Made by a program: the position numbers and the translations under genes | Shown: positions 25,460 to 33,505 of the stretch, in pieces | Position numbering within the stretch: the stretch's first letter is position 1 | How the letters are laid out: each line of letters begins with the position of its first letter | Origin: JAJDXO01 sp965207535 | Lineage (GTDB): Bacteria > Pseudomonadota > Alphaproteobacteria > Rhodospirillales > UBA2165 | Length of the DNA: 64,000 nt | Reading direction: 5' to 3' | Assembly: GCA_965207535.1 (NCBI GenBank) | Contig: CBDBMR010000004.1 | Location: forward strand, 124,001-188,000 | Notes under the pieces: generated by a model | The model's database searches: none | Told to the model about the DNA's origin: nothing | The model's input: only the letters and a program-made list of their open reading frames with translations

Positions 25460-26512
25460 ATGTCAGCACATTCGCACGGCATCGTGCACTTGGTGGGGTC
25501 GATCCCGCTCGACAATGCGGAGAACGTCTTTCGCACCGTCGCCGGTGCGGTACCTGACCATCTCGCCCGGCTGCCCGATGGTGAAACCGGTGAGCGGATC
25601 GGCTGGATTCGCTTCATGCAGGAAATGCTTGCCAACCATTCGGACATGGAGGAGGACCCCGACACGCCGCCGCTCAAATGGACCCAATGGGACGGCGTGC
25701 TGCTCAGGGAGATTCCTCAATATCGATTCAAGCCCGGGACCGACCTCTCCGCAGTGACGTTCAATACGCCCTACGGCGACGAGGCCATCGCGTCGTTCGA
25801 GTTGTTCGGCAAGCTGCAGGACGACGGCGTCATTCCGTCCGGGACCAAGTTTCAGGTTTCCATCCCGACGCCCTTGGCGCCCGGCTACAACTATGTCGCC
25901 CCCGGAGCCCAGGACGACTTCATCGAGGTTTACACCAAGCATGTCGTGGAAACCGTCGAACGCATCTGTGCCGCGCTTCCCAACGACCGCATCGCCTTCC
26001 AATGGGACGTCTGTCAGGAAGTGCTCATGTGGGAGGGCTACTACGATGTCCAGCCGGTCGACTACAAGGAAGAGATATTCCGGGTGCTGGGCGAGGTCGG
26101 CGATGCCGTGCCCGAACCGGCCGAGCTCGGCTACCATCTCTGCTATGGCAGTCCCCGGGACGAGCACATCGTGCAGCCCCAGGACTCGGCCAACATGGTC
26201 GAGATGACCAACGGCATCGTTGCCTCGATCAACCGCTCCGTGCAGTTCATTCACCTGCCGGTGCCCAAGGACCGCTCGGACGACGGCTATTTCGCGGCGC
26301 TCGCGGAACTGAAGCTGCCCGCGGGCTGCGATCTCTATCTCGGCCTGATCCATCACGACGATGAGGCAGGGGACGCGGCGCGTCTCGCGGCCGCGCGAAA
26401 AGTCGTCAAAGTGGATGGGGTGTCGTCGGAGTGCGGCTGGGGCCGGGGTGATCCGGAGCGGGTGCCGGACCTGTTGGAGTCGCATCGTAAGGCGGCGGCC
26501 ACGTTGGGGTAG
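25460..26512 (+). CDS. Uncharacterised UROD/MetE-like barrel protein
   Basis: The protein has 350 residues, with GGGGAGG 5 nt before the ATG. It begins VHLVGSIPLDNAENVF, and the end reads SSECGWGRGDPERVPDLLESH. The combination of an N-terminal loop, a central QWDVCQE segment, HLCYGSP and a C-terminal Cys-Gly turn resembles the methionine-synthase (MetE C-domain)/uroporphyrinogen decarboxylase TIM-barrel superfamily, where His, Glu and Cys bind zinc. The match is by pattern only and the zinc set is not proved. It is divergently placed from the CoxL-type gene. Confidence 0.65.
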   Translation: MSAHSHGIVHLVGSIPLDNAENVFRTVAGAVPDHLARLPDGETGERIGWIRFMQEMLANHSDMEEDPDTPPLKWTQWDGVLLREIPQYRFKPGTDLSAVTFNTPYGDEAIASFELFGKLQDDGVIPSGTKFQVSIPTPLAPGYNYVAPGAQDDFIEVYTKHVVETVERICAALPNDRIAFQWDVCQEVLMWEGYYDVQPVDYKEEIFRVLGEVGDAVPEPAELGYHLCYGSPRDEHIVQPQDSANMVEMTNGIVASINRSVQFIHLPVPKDRSDDGYFAALAELKLPAGCDLYLGLIHHDDEAGDAARLAAARKVVKVDGVSSECGWGRGDPERVPDLLESHRKAAATLG

Positions 26513-26698
26513 AATTTTTTGGCCTCCCGGGCGCCCGCCATGTCTCGAAAGTAACTGTTCAACCGGTTTGTTTCCGGGAGTTCCGCCGCGCATGGCTGCC
26601 ATGATCAGGGGTGCGTTGACACGCTACAGGCCCATCTCTACATGTTACGCCCCGCCGAAGGGCGGTACGGAACCGGCAATCTCGACGATGCAACCTGT

Positions 26699-28369
26699 AT
26701 GACCGATCGACTTTCCATCGCCGTGGGCCAGATCAATCCGATCGTCGGCGCGGTCGACGACAATCTGGACCTGATCCGCCAAGCCCGCGCCGACGCGGCC
26801 TCGGGCGGCGCCGATTTGCTGGTCACCGGTGAGCTCGCGGTTTCCGGTTATCCGCCGGAAGATCTGGTCCGGAAACCCGCTTTGGTCGATCGGATCGAGG
26901 CGGGGGTGAAGGCCTTGGCCGCCGAGACGGCGGATGGCGGGCCCGCGCTCTTGGTCGGTACGCCGTGGCGGGATGGCGACAAACTCCACAACGCGGCATT
27001 GCTGCTGGATGGCGGCGGGATCGCCACCAGCCGCTATAAGCACCTGTTGCCCACGTACGGGGTGTTCGACGAGGACCGGGTGTTCGATGCCGGTCCCATG
27101 CCGGGTCCCATCGCGTTCCGGGATGTCCGGCTCGGCGTCATGGTGTGCGAGGACATGTGGGAGGCCGACGTCACCGAGACTCTGGAAGAGTCGGGGGCCG
27201 AAATTCTCGTCGTCATCAACGGTTCCCCCTTCGAGGTCGACAAGGCGGACCGGCGGCTCAATCTGGCGGTCGCCCGGGTGACCGAGAGCGGCCTGCCGCT
27301 GCTGTATGTCAACCAGGTGGGCGGCCAGGACGAGCTGGTTTTCGACGGGGCCTCGTTCGTGCTTGGCGCCGACCGGGCCCTCAGATGTCAGGCGGACTCG
27401 TGGGTCGAGCAAACGGTGCTCACCGAATGGACGCGGGGCGCGGATGGCTGGGAATGCGCGCCGGGCGCGATGGCCGCGCCGGAGAACGGTGAAGCGCCCA
27501 TCGAAAACGTCTACCGGGCGATGACCGTGGGATTGCGGGACTATGTGAACAAGAACCGGTTTCCGGGGGTCATTCTCGGGTTGTCCGGCGGCATCGATTC
27601 GGCCTTGTCGGCGGCCGTGGCGGTGGATGCCCTTGGGCCCGAACGGGTCCACTGTGTGATGATGCCGTCGCCTTATACCTCGAACGAGAGCCTTGAGGAC
27701 GCTGCCGAGTGCGCGAACCTGTTGGGACTGCGCTACGACACCGTCGAGATCGAATCGGCCATGGATGCCTTCGGTGAAATGCTGGGCGGAATTTTTGAGG
27801 ACACGGAACCGGACGCCACCGAAGAAAATATTCAGGCGCGCTCGCGCGGCCTGATCGTCATGGCGATCTCCAACAAATTCGGCTACATGGCGCTGACCAC
27901 CGGCAACAAGTCGGAGATGTCGGTGGGCTACGCCACCCTGTATGGCGACATGTGCGGCGGCTATTCGGTGCTGAAGGACGTCTACAAGACCACCGTCTAC
28001 CAGCTCTCCAACTGGCGCAATCAGCACCATCCGGCGGGCGCCCTGGGCCCGGCGGGCCGGGTGATCCCCGAGCGCATCATCACCAAGGTGCCGTCCGCCG
28101 AACTGAAGCCCGGCCAGACCGACCAGGACACCCTGCCGCCCTACGACGTGCTCGACGATATTCTCGAGTGCCTGATCGAGGGTGAGCGGGCAGTCGACGA
28201 AATCGTCGCCCGCGGCCATGACCCGGAGACCGTCCGGCGGGTGTGGCAGATGCTTGATCGTGCGGAGTACAAGCGCCGCCAGGCGCCGCCCGGCGTCAAG
28301 ATCACGTCACGTGCATTCGGCCGCGACCGCCGCTATCCCATCACCAACGGCTTTACCGGATTGGTCTAA
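26699..28369 (+). CDS. nadE: Glutamine-dependent NAD+ synthase
   Basis: From ATG 26699 the protein has 556 residues. The N-terminal nitrilase-type glutaminase domain carries the Glu (VTGELAVSGYPPEDL), Lys (RYKHLLPTYGVFDEDR) and Cys (GVMVCEDMWE) triad. The C-terminal NAD synthetase has the P-loop GLSGGIDSALSAAVAVDAL and TTGNKSEMSVGYATLYGDMCGG. It amidates deamido-NAD using glutamine. No SD is evident. The stop codon overlaps the tail of arfA on the other strand. Confidence 0.96.
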   Translation: MTDRLSIAVGQINPIVGAVDDNLDLIRQARADAASGGADLLVTGELAVSGYPPEDLVRKPALVDRIEAGVKALAAETADGGPALLVGTPWRDGDKLHNAALLLDGGGIATSRYKHLLPTYGVFDEDRVFDAGPMPGPIAFRDVRLGVMVCEDMWEADVTETLEESGAEILVVINGSPFEVDKADRRLNLAVARVTESGLPLLYVNQVGGQDELVFDGASFVLGADRALRCQADSWVEQTVLTEWTRGADGWECAPGAMAAPENGEAPIENVYRAMTVGLRDYVNKNRFPGVILGLSGGIDSALSAAVAVDALGPERVHCVMMPSPYTSNESLEDAAECANLLGLRYDTVEIESAMDAFGEMLGGIFEDTEPDATEENIQARSRGLIVMAISNKFGYMALTTGNKSEMSVGYATLYGDMCGGYSVLKDVYKTTVYQLSNWRNQHHPAGALGPAGRVIPERIITKVPSAELKPGQTDQDTLPPYDVLDDILECLIEGERAVDEIVARGHDPETVRRVWQMLDRAEYKRRQAPPGVKITSRAFGRDRRYPITNGFTGLV

Positions 28370-28524
28370 CCGTCGTTCCCGGCCGAGCCGTGTTTCGGTT
28401 TCCGCCGGTAGGAGCCCTTGCCCCGCTTGGCTTTCACGCGCTTCATCTTGAACAAGGGTGAACGCAGGCTGGCGGCAATCGCGTTGCGGCGGCCGGGCTT
28501 TCTCTGCCTGCGCCACCCGGACAT
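28366..28524 (-). CDS. arfA: Alternative ribosome-rescue factor A, short form
   Basis: This is a 52-residue basic protein encoded just after hisI (3-nt gap) and tail-to-tail with nadE (4-nt overlap). The segment RRNAIAASLRSPLF followed by KRGKGSYRRKPKHG matches the ArfA core of E. coli (DNAIEALLHDPLF and KKGKGSYMRKGKHG). ArfA occupies the empty A-site mRNA channel of a stalled ribosome and recruits RF2. E. coli ArfA is encoded with a hydrophobic C-terminal tail that marks the full-length protein for destruction. Here the stop comes 6 residues after KHG, so that tail is missing. SD is weak; coupling to hisI is likely. Confidence 0.82.
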   Translation of the reverse strand: MSGWRRQRKPGRRNAIAASLRSPLFKMKRVKAKRGKGSYRRKPKHGSAGNDG

Positions 28525-28527
28525 GGC

Positions 28528-29013
28528 TTAGAGTTTGGTCGGGTTGGGGGCGTCGCCGTAGACGTCTTCGGGATCGAAAACCTTTTCGGTCTCTTCGTAC
28601 TGCAAGGTCAGCGGTCCTTCCGCGCTGCCCGTCGGCACCGAGCGGTAGAAGCACGACCGGTAGCCCACATGGCACGACGCACCGCTGCCGTCCACATTGA
28701 CCCGGAGCCATACGGCATCCTGGTCGTCGTCGATGCGCATTTCGGCGACCCGCTGGGTGAGTCCCGAGGTCGCGCCCTTGTGCCAGAGGGTCCGGCGGGA
28801 GCGGGACCAGTAGTGGGCCTCGCCGGTTTCGATGGTTTTGGCCAGCGCCTCGGCATTCATATAGCCGTGCATCAGTAACTCGCCGGTCTCGAAGTCGGTG
28901 GTGACCACCGGGATCAGCCCGTCGTCATCGAACTTGGGCGCGAGTTCATGGCCTTCCTCCACCTGTTCGATGGAGGTGCGGGCCTGAAAGAGATCGTTGT
29001 TGTCAGCGCTCAC
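28528..29013 (-). CDS. hisI: Phosphoribosyl-AMP cyclohydrolase
   Basis: The protein has 161 residues and starts at GTG 29013 with AGGAA 9 nt upstream. It opens the purine ring of PR-AMP in the third step of histidine synthesis. Core motifs are present: LLMHGYMNAEALAKTIETGEAHYWSRSR with LWHKGATSG, the metal Asp run (DDDQDAVWLRV) and the zinc cysteines (SCHVGYRSCFYR). It is a monofunctional HisI without a HisE domain. arfA follows immediately. Confidence 0.96.
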   Translation of the reverse strand: MSADNNDLFQARTSIEQVEEGHELAPKFDDDGLIPVVTTDFETGELLMHGYMNAEALAKTIETGEAHYWSRSRRTLWHKGATSGLTQRVAEMRIDDDQDAVWLRVNVDGSGASCHVGYRSCFYRSVPTGSAEGPLTLQYEETEKVFDPEDVYGDAPNPTKL

Positions 29014-29041
29014 GGCGGCAATTCCTTGAGTTCGGGCGCCT

Positions 29042-29070
29042 TATATATCCGCGCTGGCTCGGACGGGCAA
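29042..29070 (-). promoter_or_regulatory. Probable promoter of hisI-arfA
   Basis: On the minus strand, -35 TTGCCC (29070-29065), a 17-nt spacer and -10 TATATA (29047-29042) lie about 30 nt before the GTG start. Confidence 0.5.
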
Positions 29071-29110
29071 GGGGCCCGCGCCCACATGTGATTTCCTTCC
29101 CGGAGCCACT

Positions 29111-29119
29111 TGCTATAGT
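29111..29119 (+). promoter_or_regulatory. Probable extended -10 promoter of the FAH-family gene
   Basis: TGCTATAGT at 29111-29119 matches an extended -10 (TGnTATAAT) and lies about 40 nt before the ATG at 29160. No good -35 is visible. Confidence 0.4.
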
Positions 29120-29159
29120 CCCGGCACCAAACATTTCTTGACAGGGGAGAGGTCCTGAC

Positions 29160-30074
29160 ATGGCATCCTATAAATTGGCTTCCTACAAGGCGTCCGACGG
29201 CTCGGCCCGCGCCGGCATGGTGATCGACGATACGGTCTATGATCTGAGCGCCGAGGCGGCAGCGGCCGGTGCGGCCGGCTTCGACGGATCAAATGTCCGG
29301 GGCGTTTTGGAGAATTGGACCGCCGCCGGGCCTGCCCTCAGGGCCATTTCGAACAATCCGGACGGCAGTGTTTCCGAGCCCCTGTCCGAGACCAGGTTGC
29401 TGGCGCCCGTGCCGCGCCCCAGCGCGATTTACTGCGCTGGCGCCAACTATTGGGACCATGCGGCGGAGATGGGCAATACCAATATCAAGAAAGATGAGAT
29501 CGAACCGTTTTTCTTCATCAAGTCGGGGTCCGTGGTGATCGGCCCCGGCGACGATATCCGCCTGTCGCCCGCCTATTCGAAAAAGTACGACTACGAGGTG
29601 GAAATCGCGCTGTTCATCGGCAAGGAGGGCCGCCACGTCTCGGTCGATGATGCCATGGACCACGTCGCCGGCTACACGATTATGAACGACCTTTCGGCCC
29701 GCGAGCGCGGCAAACGGGACGACTGGCCCTTCGGCATGGACTGGGTGCGCCACAAATCCTTCGAATGCTCGGCCCCCATGGGCCCGTGGTTCGTGCCGGC
29801 GGACGATATTGCCGACGTCCACAATCTCGCCATGAAGACGACCGTTTCGGGCGACGTTCGCCAGGATTCTTCATCCCAACAGATGATCTTCCAGATACCT
29901 GAACAGATCGCCGCGCTGTCGGCGCAGATGACCCTCTATCCGGGCGACATCATCGCCACAGGCACCTGCGCGGGCGTCGCCGGCGCGTCGGGCAAGTTCC
30001 TCAATCCGGGGGAGCACATCGTCATGGAGATCGAAGGCATCGGCACCCTGGAGAATTCCCTGGTCGCGGAATAA
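29160..30074 (+). CDS. Fumarylacetoacetate hydrolase family protein
   Basis: The protein has 304 residues, with GGGGAGAGG upstream of the ATG. The FAH fold is shown by IYCAGANYWDHAAEM, the metal-binding Glu/Asp set (DYEVEIALFIGKEG, DLSARERG) and the C-terminal GDIIATGTCAGVAGASGKFLNPGEHIVMEIEGIGTL. Family members cleave C-C bonds of diketo acids or hydrate 2-oxo-enoates. It forms a two-gene unit with the LLM oxidoreductase 12 nt downstream, suggesting a small catabolic module, but the substrate is unknown. Confidence 0.92.
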   Translation: MASYKLASYKASDGSARAGMVIDDTVYDLSAEAAAAGAAGFDGSNVRGVLENWTAAGPALRAISNNPDGSVSEPLSETRLLAPVPRPSAIYCAGANYWDHAAEMGNTNIKKDEIEPFFFIKSGSVVIGPGDDIRLSPAYSKKYDYEVEIALFIGKEGRHVSVDDAMDHVAGYTIMNDLSARERGKRDDWPFGMDWVRHKSFECSAPMGPWFVPADDIADVHNLAMKTTVSGDVRQDSSSQQMIFQIPEQIAALSAQMTLYPGDIIATGTCAGVAGASGKFLNPGEHIVMEIEGIGTLENSLVAE

Positions 30075-30086
30075 CAGGCGGGAGCC

Positions 30087-31259
30087 ATGCCAGAACCACT
30101 CGGTTTCGGCGTTTTCCTGGCGCCGTTTCATGCTCTTCACGAAGACCCGACGCAGGCGCTGCATCGGGATTTGGAGCTAATCGAGTGGTTCGACCGGCTG
30201 GGCCTTGATGAAGTGTGGGTCGGCGAGCACCATTCGGGCGGGTTCGAAATCATCCCGGCGCCCGAGGTGTTCATCGCGGCGGCGGCCGAGCGCACCAAGC
30301 ACATCCGTCTCGGTACCGGGGTGAAGTCGCTGCCCTATTACCATCCGATGATCGTCGCCGATGAGATGGTGCTGCTGGATCATTTGACCCGCGGACGGGT
30401 GATGTTCGGGGTCGGCCCGGGGGCGCTGCCGACGGACGCCCATCACCTGGGGATTGAAGTCAAGGACCAGCGCCGGCGGATGACCGAAGCGCTGGAGGTC
30501 ATTGTGCCGTTGCTCGAAGGCGAAACGGTCACCCGGGAGACCGACTGGTTCACCATCCGGGATGCCCGCCTGCAGATGCAGCCCTATACCCGGCCCAAGA
30601 TGGAAATGGCGGTGACGTCCATCCGTTCGCCTGCCGGGGCCATCGAGGCGGGCAAGTACGGCGCCGGCCTGCTGGTCCTCGGCGGCACGTCGGACGACGC
30701 CATCGCCCATCACGTCAAGAACTGGGAAATCTGTCAGGAAACGGCCGCCGAGCACGGCCGGACCGTCGCGCGCGATCAATGGCGGATCACCGCCTGGGTG
30801 CATTTGGCCGAAACCCGGGAGAAGGCGATCAGCGACATCGACCACGGTTTTTTGGATTGGTTCGAGTACTCCAAGGCCATCCTGCCCGGAACTCCCATCC
30901 CGTTCGATACGCCGGATCCCAAGCAATACGCGCTGGACAACCAGGTGGCGATCATCGGAACGCCGGATGATGCCATTCGCGAGATCGAACGGATGCAGGC
31001 GGCGGCCGGCGGCTTCGGCAAGCTCCTGGCCTTGGCGCACAACTGGGCGCCGTTTGCCGATGTGAAGCGCTCCTATGAATTGCTTGCCCGCTACGTGGTG
31101 CCGCATTTCACCGATAATCTGGATGCCCGCCGCGCCAGCTATGATTTCGGGACCGAGCATATCGAGGAGATGCGCAAGGACGTCGGCGCCGCGGTGGAAA
31201 GCTCTCAAAAGGCTTACGAGGCACACAAGAAGAGCAAGGGCGCCAAGGCGGCCGAATAA
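30087..31259 (+). CDS. LLM-class (luciferase-like) flavin-dependent monooxygenase
   Basis: The protein has 390 residues, with GGCGGGAG just before the ATG. The bacterial-luciferase barrel is shown by WFDRLGLDEVWVGEHHSGG near the N-terminus, RLGTGVKSLPYYHP, then MVLLDHLTRGRVMFGVGPG and a C-terminal FGKLLALAHNWAPF. The HSGGFEIIPAPE and DAHHLGI text is near limonene-monooxygenase-like members. It needs reduced FMN from a partner that is not encoded nearby. Operon partner is the FAH-family hydrolase. Confidence 0.9.
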   Translation: MPEPLGFGVFLAPFHALHEDPTQALHRDLELIEWFDRLGLDEVWVGEHHSGGFEIIPAPEVFIAAAAERTKHIRLGTGVKSLPYYHPMIVADEMVLLDHLTRGRVMFGVGPGALPTDAHHLGIEVKDQRRRMTEALEVIVPLLEGETVTRETDWFTIRDARLQMQPYTRPKMEMAVTSIRSPAGAIEAGKYGAGLLVLGGTSDDAIAHHVKNWEICQETAAEHGRTVARDQWRITAWVHLAETREKAISDIDHGFLDWFEYSKAILPGTPIPFDTPDPKQYALDNQVAIIGTPDDAIREIERMQAAAGGFGKLLALAHNWAPFADVKRSYELLARYVVPHFTDNLDARRASYDFGTEHIEEMRKDVGAAVESSQKAYEAHKKSKGAKAAE

Positions 31260-31310
31260 AGGCTGGCAACCTTGTTCACGGTGTCCGGCGCCGCTATACA
31301 CTCCGCCCAA

Positions 31311-32675
31311 ATGACTATCCGGATTTACAACACCCTGGCCCGCGAGAAGCAGGACCTGGAACCGGTGACCCCGGACCGGGTCGGCATGTATGTGTGCGGG
31401 CCGACGGTCTACGACGACGCCCATATCGGCAATGCGCGCCCGGTGATCGTGTTCGACGTGCTCTACCGGCTGCTGCGGCGCGAATTTGGTGTCGGCAACG
31501 TCAAGTACGTCCGCAACATCACCGACGTGGACGACAAGATCATCGCCGCGGCCGACGAGAGCGGCGAGGAGATCGGCTCGATCACCGCCCGGACAACCCA
31601 GGCGTTTCAGGCCGACATGGCCGCGCTCGGCGCCCTGCCGCCGGACGAGGAGCCCCGCGCCACCGGCCATATCCCGGAGATGATCGCGATGATCGAGGAT
31701 CTGATCGCCAAGGATCATGCCTACGAAGCCGACGGCCACGTGCTGTTCGACGTTTCTTCCATGGCCGACTACGGGCGGCTGTCGAGGCATTCACAGGATG
31801 AGCTGATCGCCGGGTCGCGGGTGGAGGTTGCGCCCTACAAGCGAAACCCGACCGACTTCGTGCTGTGGAAACCGTCCACCGGCTCCCAGCCCGGCTGGGA
31901 CGGCCCCTGGGGCTTCGGACGGCCCGGCTGGCACCTGGAATGCTCGGCCATGTCGGAAAAGCATTTGGGCGTCACCTTCGATATACACGGCGGCGGCCAG
32001 GATTTGATTTTTCCCCACCACGAAAACGAGATCGCCCAGTCCACCTGCTCCCACGGCGCCGGGACCTTCGCCAAGTACTGGATGCATAACGGCTATCTGC
32101 AGGTGGAGGGCGAGAAAATGTCCAAGTCCTTGGGCAACTTCATCACCGTTCACGATTTGCTGAAGGCGCATCACGGCGAAACCATCAGGCTCGCCATGCT
32201 GATGACCCACTACCGCCAGCCCATCAACTGGACGGCGGACGGGCTCGCCCAGGCGAAAAGCCAGTTGGACGGCTGGTACGGCGCGCTGAGAGGCGGGAGT
32301 GGGGAGGCGGCGGATGCGCCATCCGCTCTGGTCGAAGCCTTGTCAGACGACCTCAATACGCCGCTGGCCATCTCGGCGTTGCACGAAGCCGCGGGCGCCG
32401 TGAACAAGTCGGGCACGGCGGAGGACGCGGGCACGCTTCAATCCGGCGCCGACCTCCTGGGCCTTCTCCAGCTTGATCCGGAGGACTGGTTCAAGTGGCA
32501 GCCTGAAGGTACTGCAAGCCTTGAGGACAAAGACGTCGATGCGCTGATCAAGGAACGCGACGCCGCCCGGGCCGAGAAGAACTTCACCCGCGCCGATGAA
32601 ATCCGCTATCAGCTGGCCGAAGCCGGCATTCTCCTGGAGGACGGCTCCCAAGGCACCACCTGGAGGCGCGCATAA
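31311..32675 (+). CDS. cysS: Cysteinyl-tRNA synthetase
   Basis: The protein has 454 residues from ATG 31311 (MTIRIYNTL); an in-frame non-ATG start at 31272 is rejected. The HIGH-type motif is DAHIGNARP, preceded by the zinc Cys in MYVCGPTVYD. Other zinc ligands lie in WHLECSAM and HHENEIAQS. KMSKSLGNF is the second signature. It charges tRNA-Cys. A bidirectional terminator follows at once. Confidence 0.97.
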   Translation: MTIRIYNTLAREKQDLEPVTPDRVGMYVCGPTVYDDAHIGNARPVIVFDVLYRLLRREFGVGNVKYVRNITDVDDKIIAAADESGEEIGSITARTTQAFQADMAALGALPPDEEPRATGHIPEMIAMIEDLIAKDHAYEADGHVLFDVSSMADYGRLSRHSQDELIAGSRVEVAPYKRNPTDFVLWKPSTGSQPGWDGPWGFGRPGWHLECSAMSEKHLGVTFDIHGGGQDLIFPHHENEIAQSTCSHGAGTFAKYWMHNGYLQVEGEKMSKSLGNFITVHDLLKAHHGETIRLAMLMTHYRQPINWTADGLAQAKSQLDGWYGALRGGSGEAADAPSALVEALSDDLNTPLAISALHEAAGAVNKSGTAEDAGTLQSGADLLGLLQLDPEDWFKWQPEGTASLEDKDVDALIKERDAARAEKNFTRADEIRYQLAEAGILLEDGSQGTTWRRA

Positions 32676-32677
32676 AG

Positions 32678-32709
32678 AAACGGCCGGGGATGGGAGGGCC
32701 CGGCCGTTT
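32678..32709 (+). terminator. Bidirectional terminator after cysS
   Basis: An 11-bp perfect stem AAACGGCCGGG (32678-32688) / CCCGGCCGTTT (32699-32709) with a 10-nt loop overlaps 2 nt past the cysS stop. Read on the minus strand it is followed by CTTTATG, so it can also end the transcript of the convergent gene at 32878. Confidence 0.8.
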
Positions 32710-32747
32710 CCTGAAGCGCCCCGATCTGCAACGGGCAGGGCGTTTCA

Positions 32748-32796
32748 CAGCGTTAAGCCGCCGTGCGACGAAGCCGGCTTACGCTGCTTTCTTGTT
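32748..32796 (+). terminator. Second stem-loop with T-rich tail downstream of cysS
   Basis: CAGCGTTAAGCCG (32748-32760) pairs with CGGCTTACGCTG (32775-32786), 12 bp with one bulged T and a 14-nt loop, followed by CTTTCTTGTT. It may be a second terminator; a small RNA end is an alternative. Confidence 0.45.
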
Positions 32797-32877
32797 ATCA
32801 CTTCGGTGAGGTGGTGTACGGGCTTTGCTATGCGGGGTCATGGTCTTAAATTCTCGAATCGCTGGCCTGGATTGATT

Positions 32878-33408
32878 CTAATGGAGCCTGAAGCTCTGTT
32901 GTGTCCTCGTCACCGCGGGCATGGCCGCCGGGTCGGTCCGGTAGCGGGGTGAGCCCAACAGCAGGCCCCCGTCTGCCAGGGTTTCGCCGAAGCGCGTGAC
33001 CAGCGGGCCGGCCGTATGAACCGCGGACGGGATTATGAATTCGTTCAAACGCCGAAGGACCGTCTCCTCGTCACCAACTTGGCCGCGCGCCATCAGTTCG
33101 AGCAGCATGTGTTCGTCGGCGCTGGTCCGCCGGTCACAGACACAGTGAACGATCACATTGCGGCAGAGGTTCGACGTAAGCGTCCGCATCATGGTTTCCA
33201 GCCACACGGCCGCTGACGGGGCGCCAATCTGAGCGAAGCCCTCCCGCAGCCTACGGCCTACTTGCCGATCGCGGCGCTTACCCAACACCCACATACGGAT
33301 GGCCCAAAGAGTGAATTGTTCCGGTGGGCGTAGATCTTCGAACCGGCCAACGTCACAGGTGGCTAGGTTCCCGGCATTTGGCTCAAGGGGGTGGGAGTGT
33401 GTGGTCAT
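32878..33408 (-). CDS. Uncharacterised protein under probable Fur control
   Basis: The protein has 176 residues from ATG 33408 (AGGG 8 nt upstream). I do not recognise the family. It is rich in Arg, mostly helical in appearance, has no signal peptide or transmembrane segment, and contains four Cys (18, 82, 89, 91), two of them in the pair HCVC. The central part (about 27-125: PPEQFTLWAIRMWVLGKRRD to GDEETVLRRLNEF) looks like the conserved core, and the last 25 residues look disordered. Its promoter carries two Fur-like boxes, so the protein is likely made under iron limitation. No iron-uptake gene adjoins it. Confidence 0.7.
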   Translation of the reverse strand: MTTHSHPLEPNAGNLATCDVGRFEDLRPPEQFTLWAIRMWVLGKRRDRQVGRRLREGFAQIGAPSAAVWLETMMRTLTSNLCRNVIVHCVCDRRTSADEHMLLELMARGQVGDEETVLRRLNEFIIPSAVHTAGPLVTRFGETLADGGLLLGSPRYRTDPAAMPAVTRTQQSFRLH

Positions 33409-33439
33409 CGACGGTGCCCTGACGCTTTTGATTTTGAAA

Positions 33440-33456
33440 TTGCAAATCATTCGCAA
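33440..33456 (-). promoter_or_regulatory. Fur/Mur-like box 1
   Basis: TTGCAAATCATTCGCAA is an interrupted palindrome (7 of 8 arm positions pair) of the TGCAAAT-ATTTGCA type used by alphaproteobacterial Fur/Mur regulators. It lies just downstream of the predicted -10 of the gene starting at 33408. Confidence 0.6.
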
Positions 33457-33464
33457 TAACTAGG

Positions 33465-33494
33465 TATGTACCAGACATGGTGCGGGTTTGTAAA
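33465..33494 (-). promoter_or_regulatory. Probable promoter of the gene at 33408
   Basis: Minus strand -35 TTTACA (33494-33489) and -10 TACATA (33470-33465), spacer 18 nt. The -35 touches Fur-like box 2 and box 1 lies beyond the -10, so both sites could block RNA polymerase. Confidence 0.4.
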
Positions 33495-33505
33495 TGATAA
33501 TCATT
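33493..33505. promoter_or_regulatory. Fur-like box 2 (AATGATAATCATT)
   Basis: This perfect 13-bp match to the core of the classical Fur box (GATAATGATAATCATTATC) is extended by flanking TTTG...CAAA. It lies 85 nt from the start at 33408 and 88 nt from the divergent start at 33593. Confidence 0.7.

Noticed and set aside
26645..28219. 524-codon open frame antisense to nadE
   Set aside because: nadE shows all catalytic motifs; the antisense frame shows none.
30177..31790. 537-codon open frame antisense to the LLM gene and cysS
   Set aside because: It crosses two convincing genes in reverse and has no known motif.
32779..32841. 20-codon minus-strand mini-frame MTPHSKARTPPHRSDNKKAA
   Set aside because: It has only a weak SD, overlaps the stem-loop at 32748-32786 and is too short to judge.
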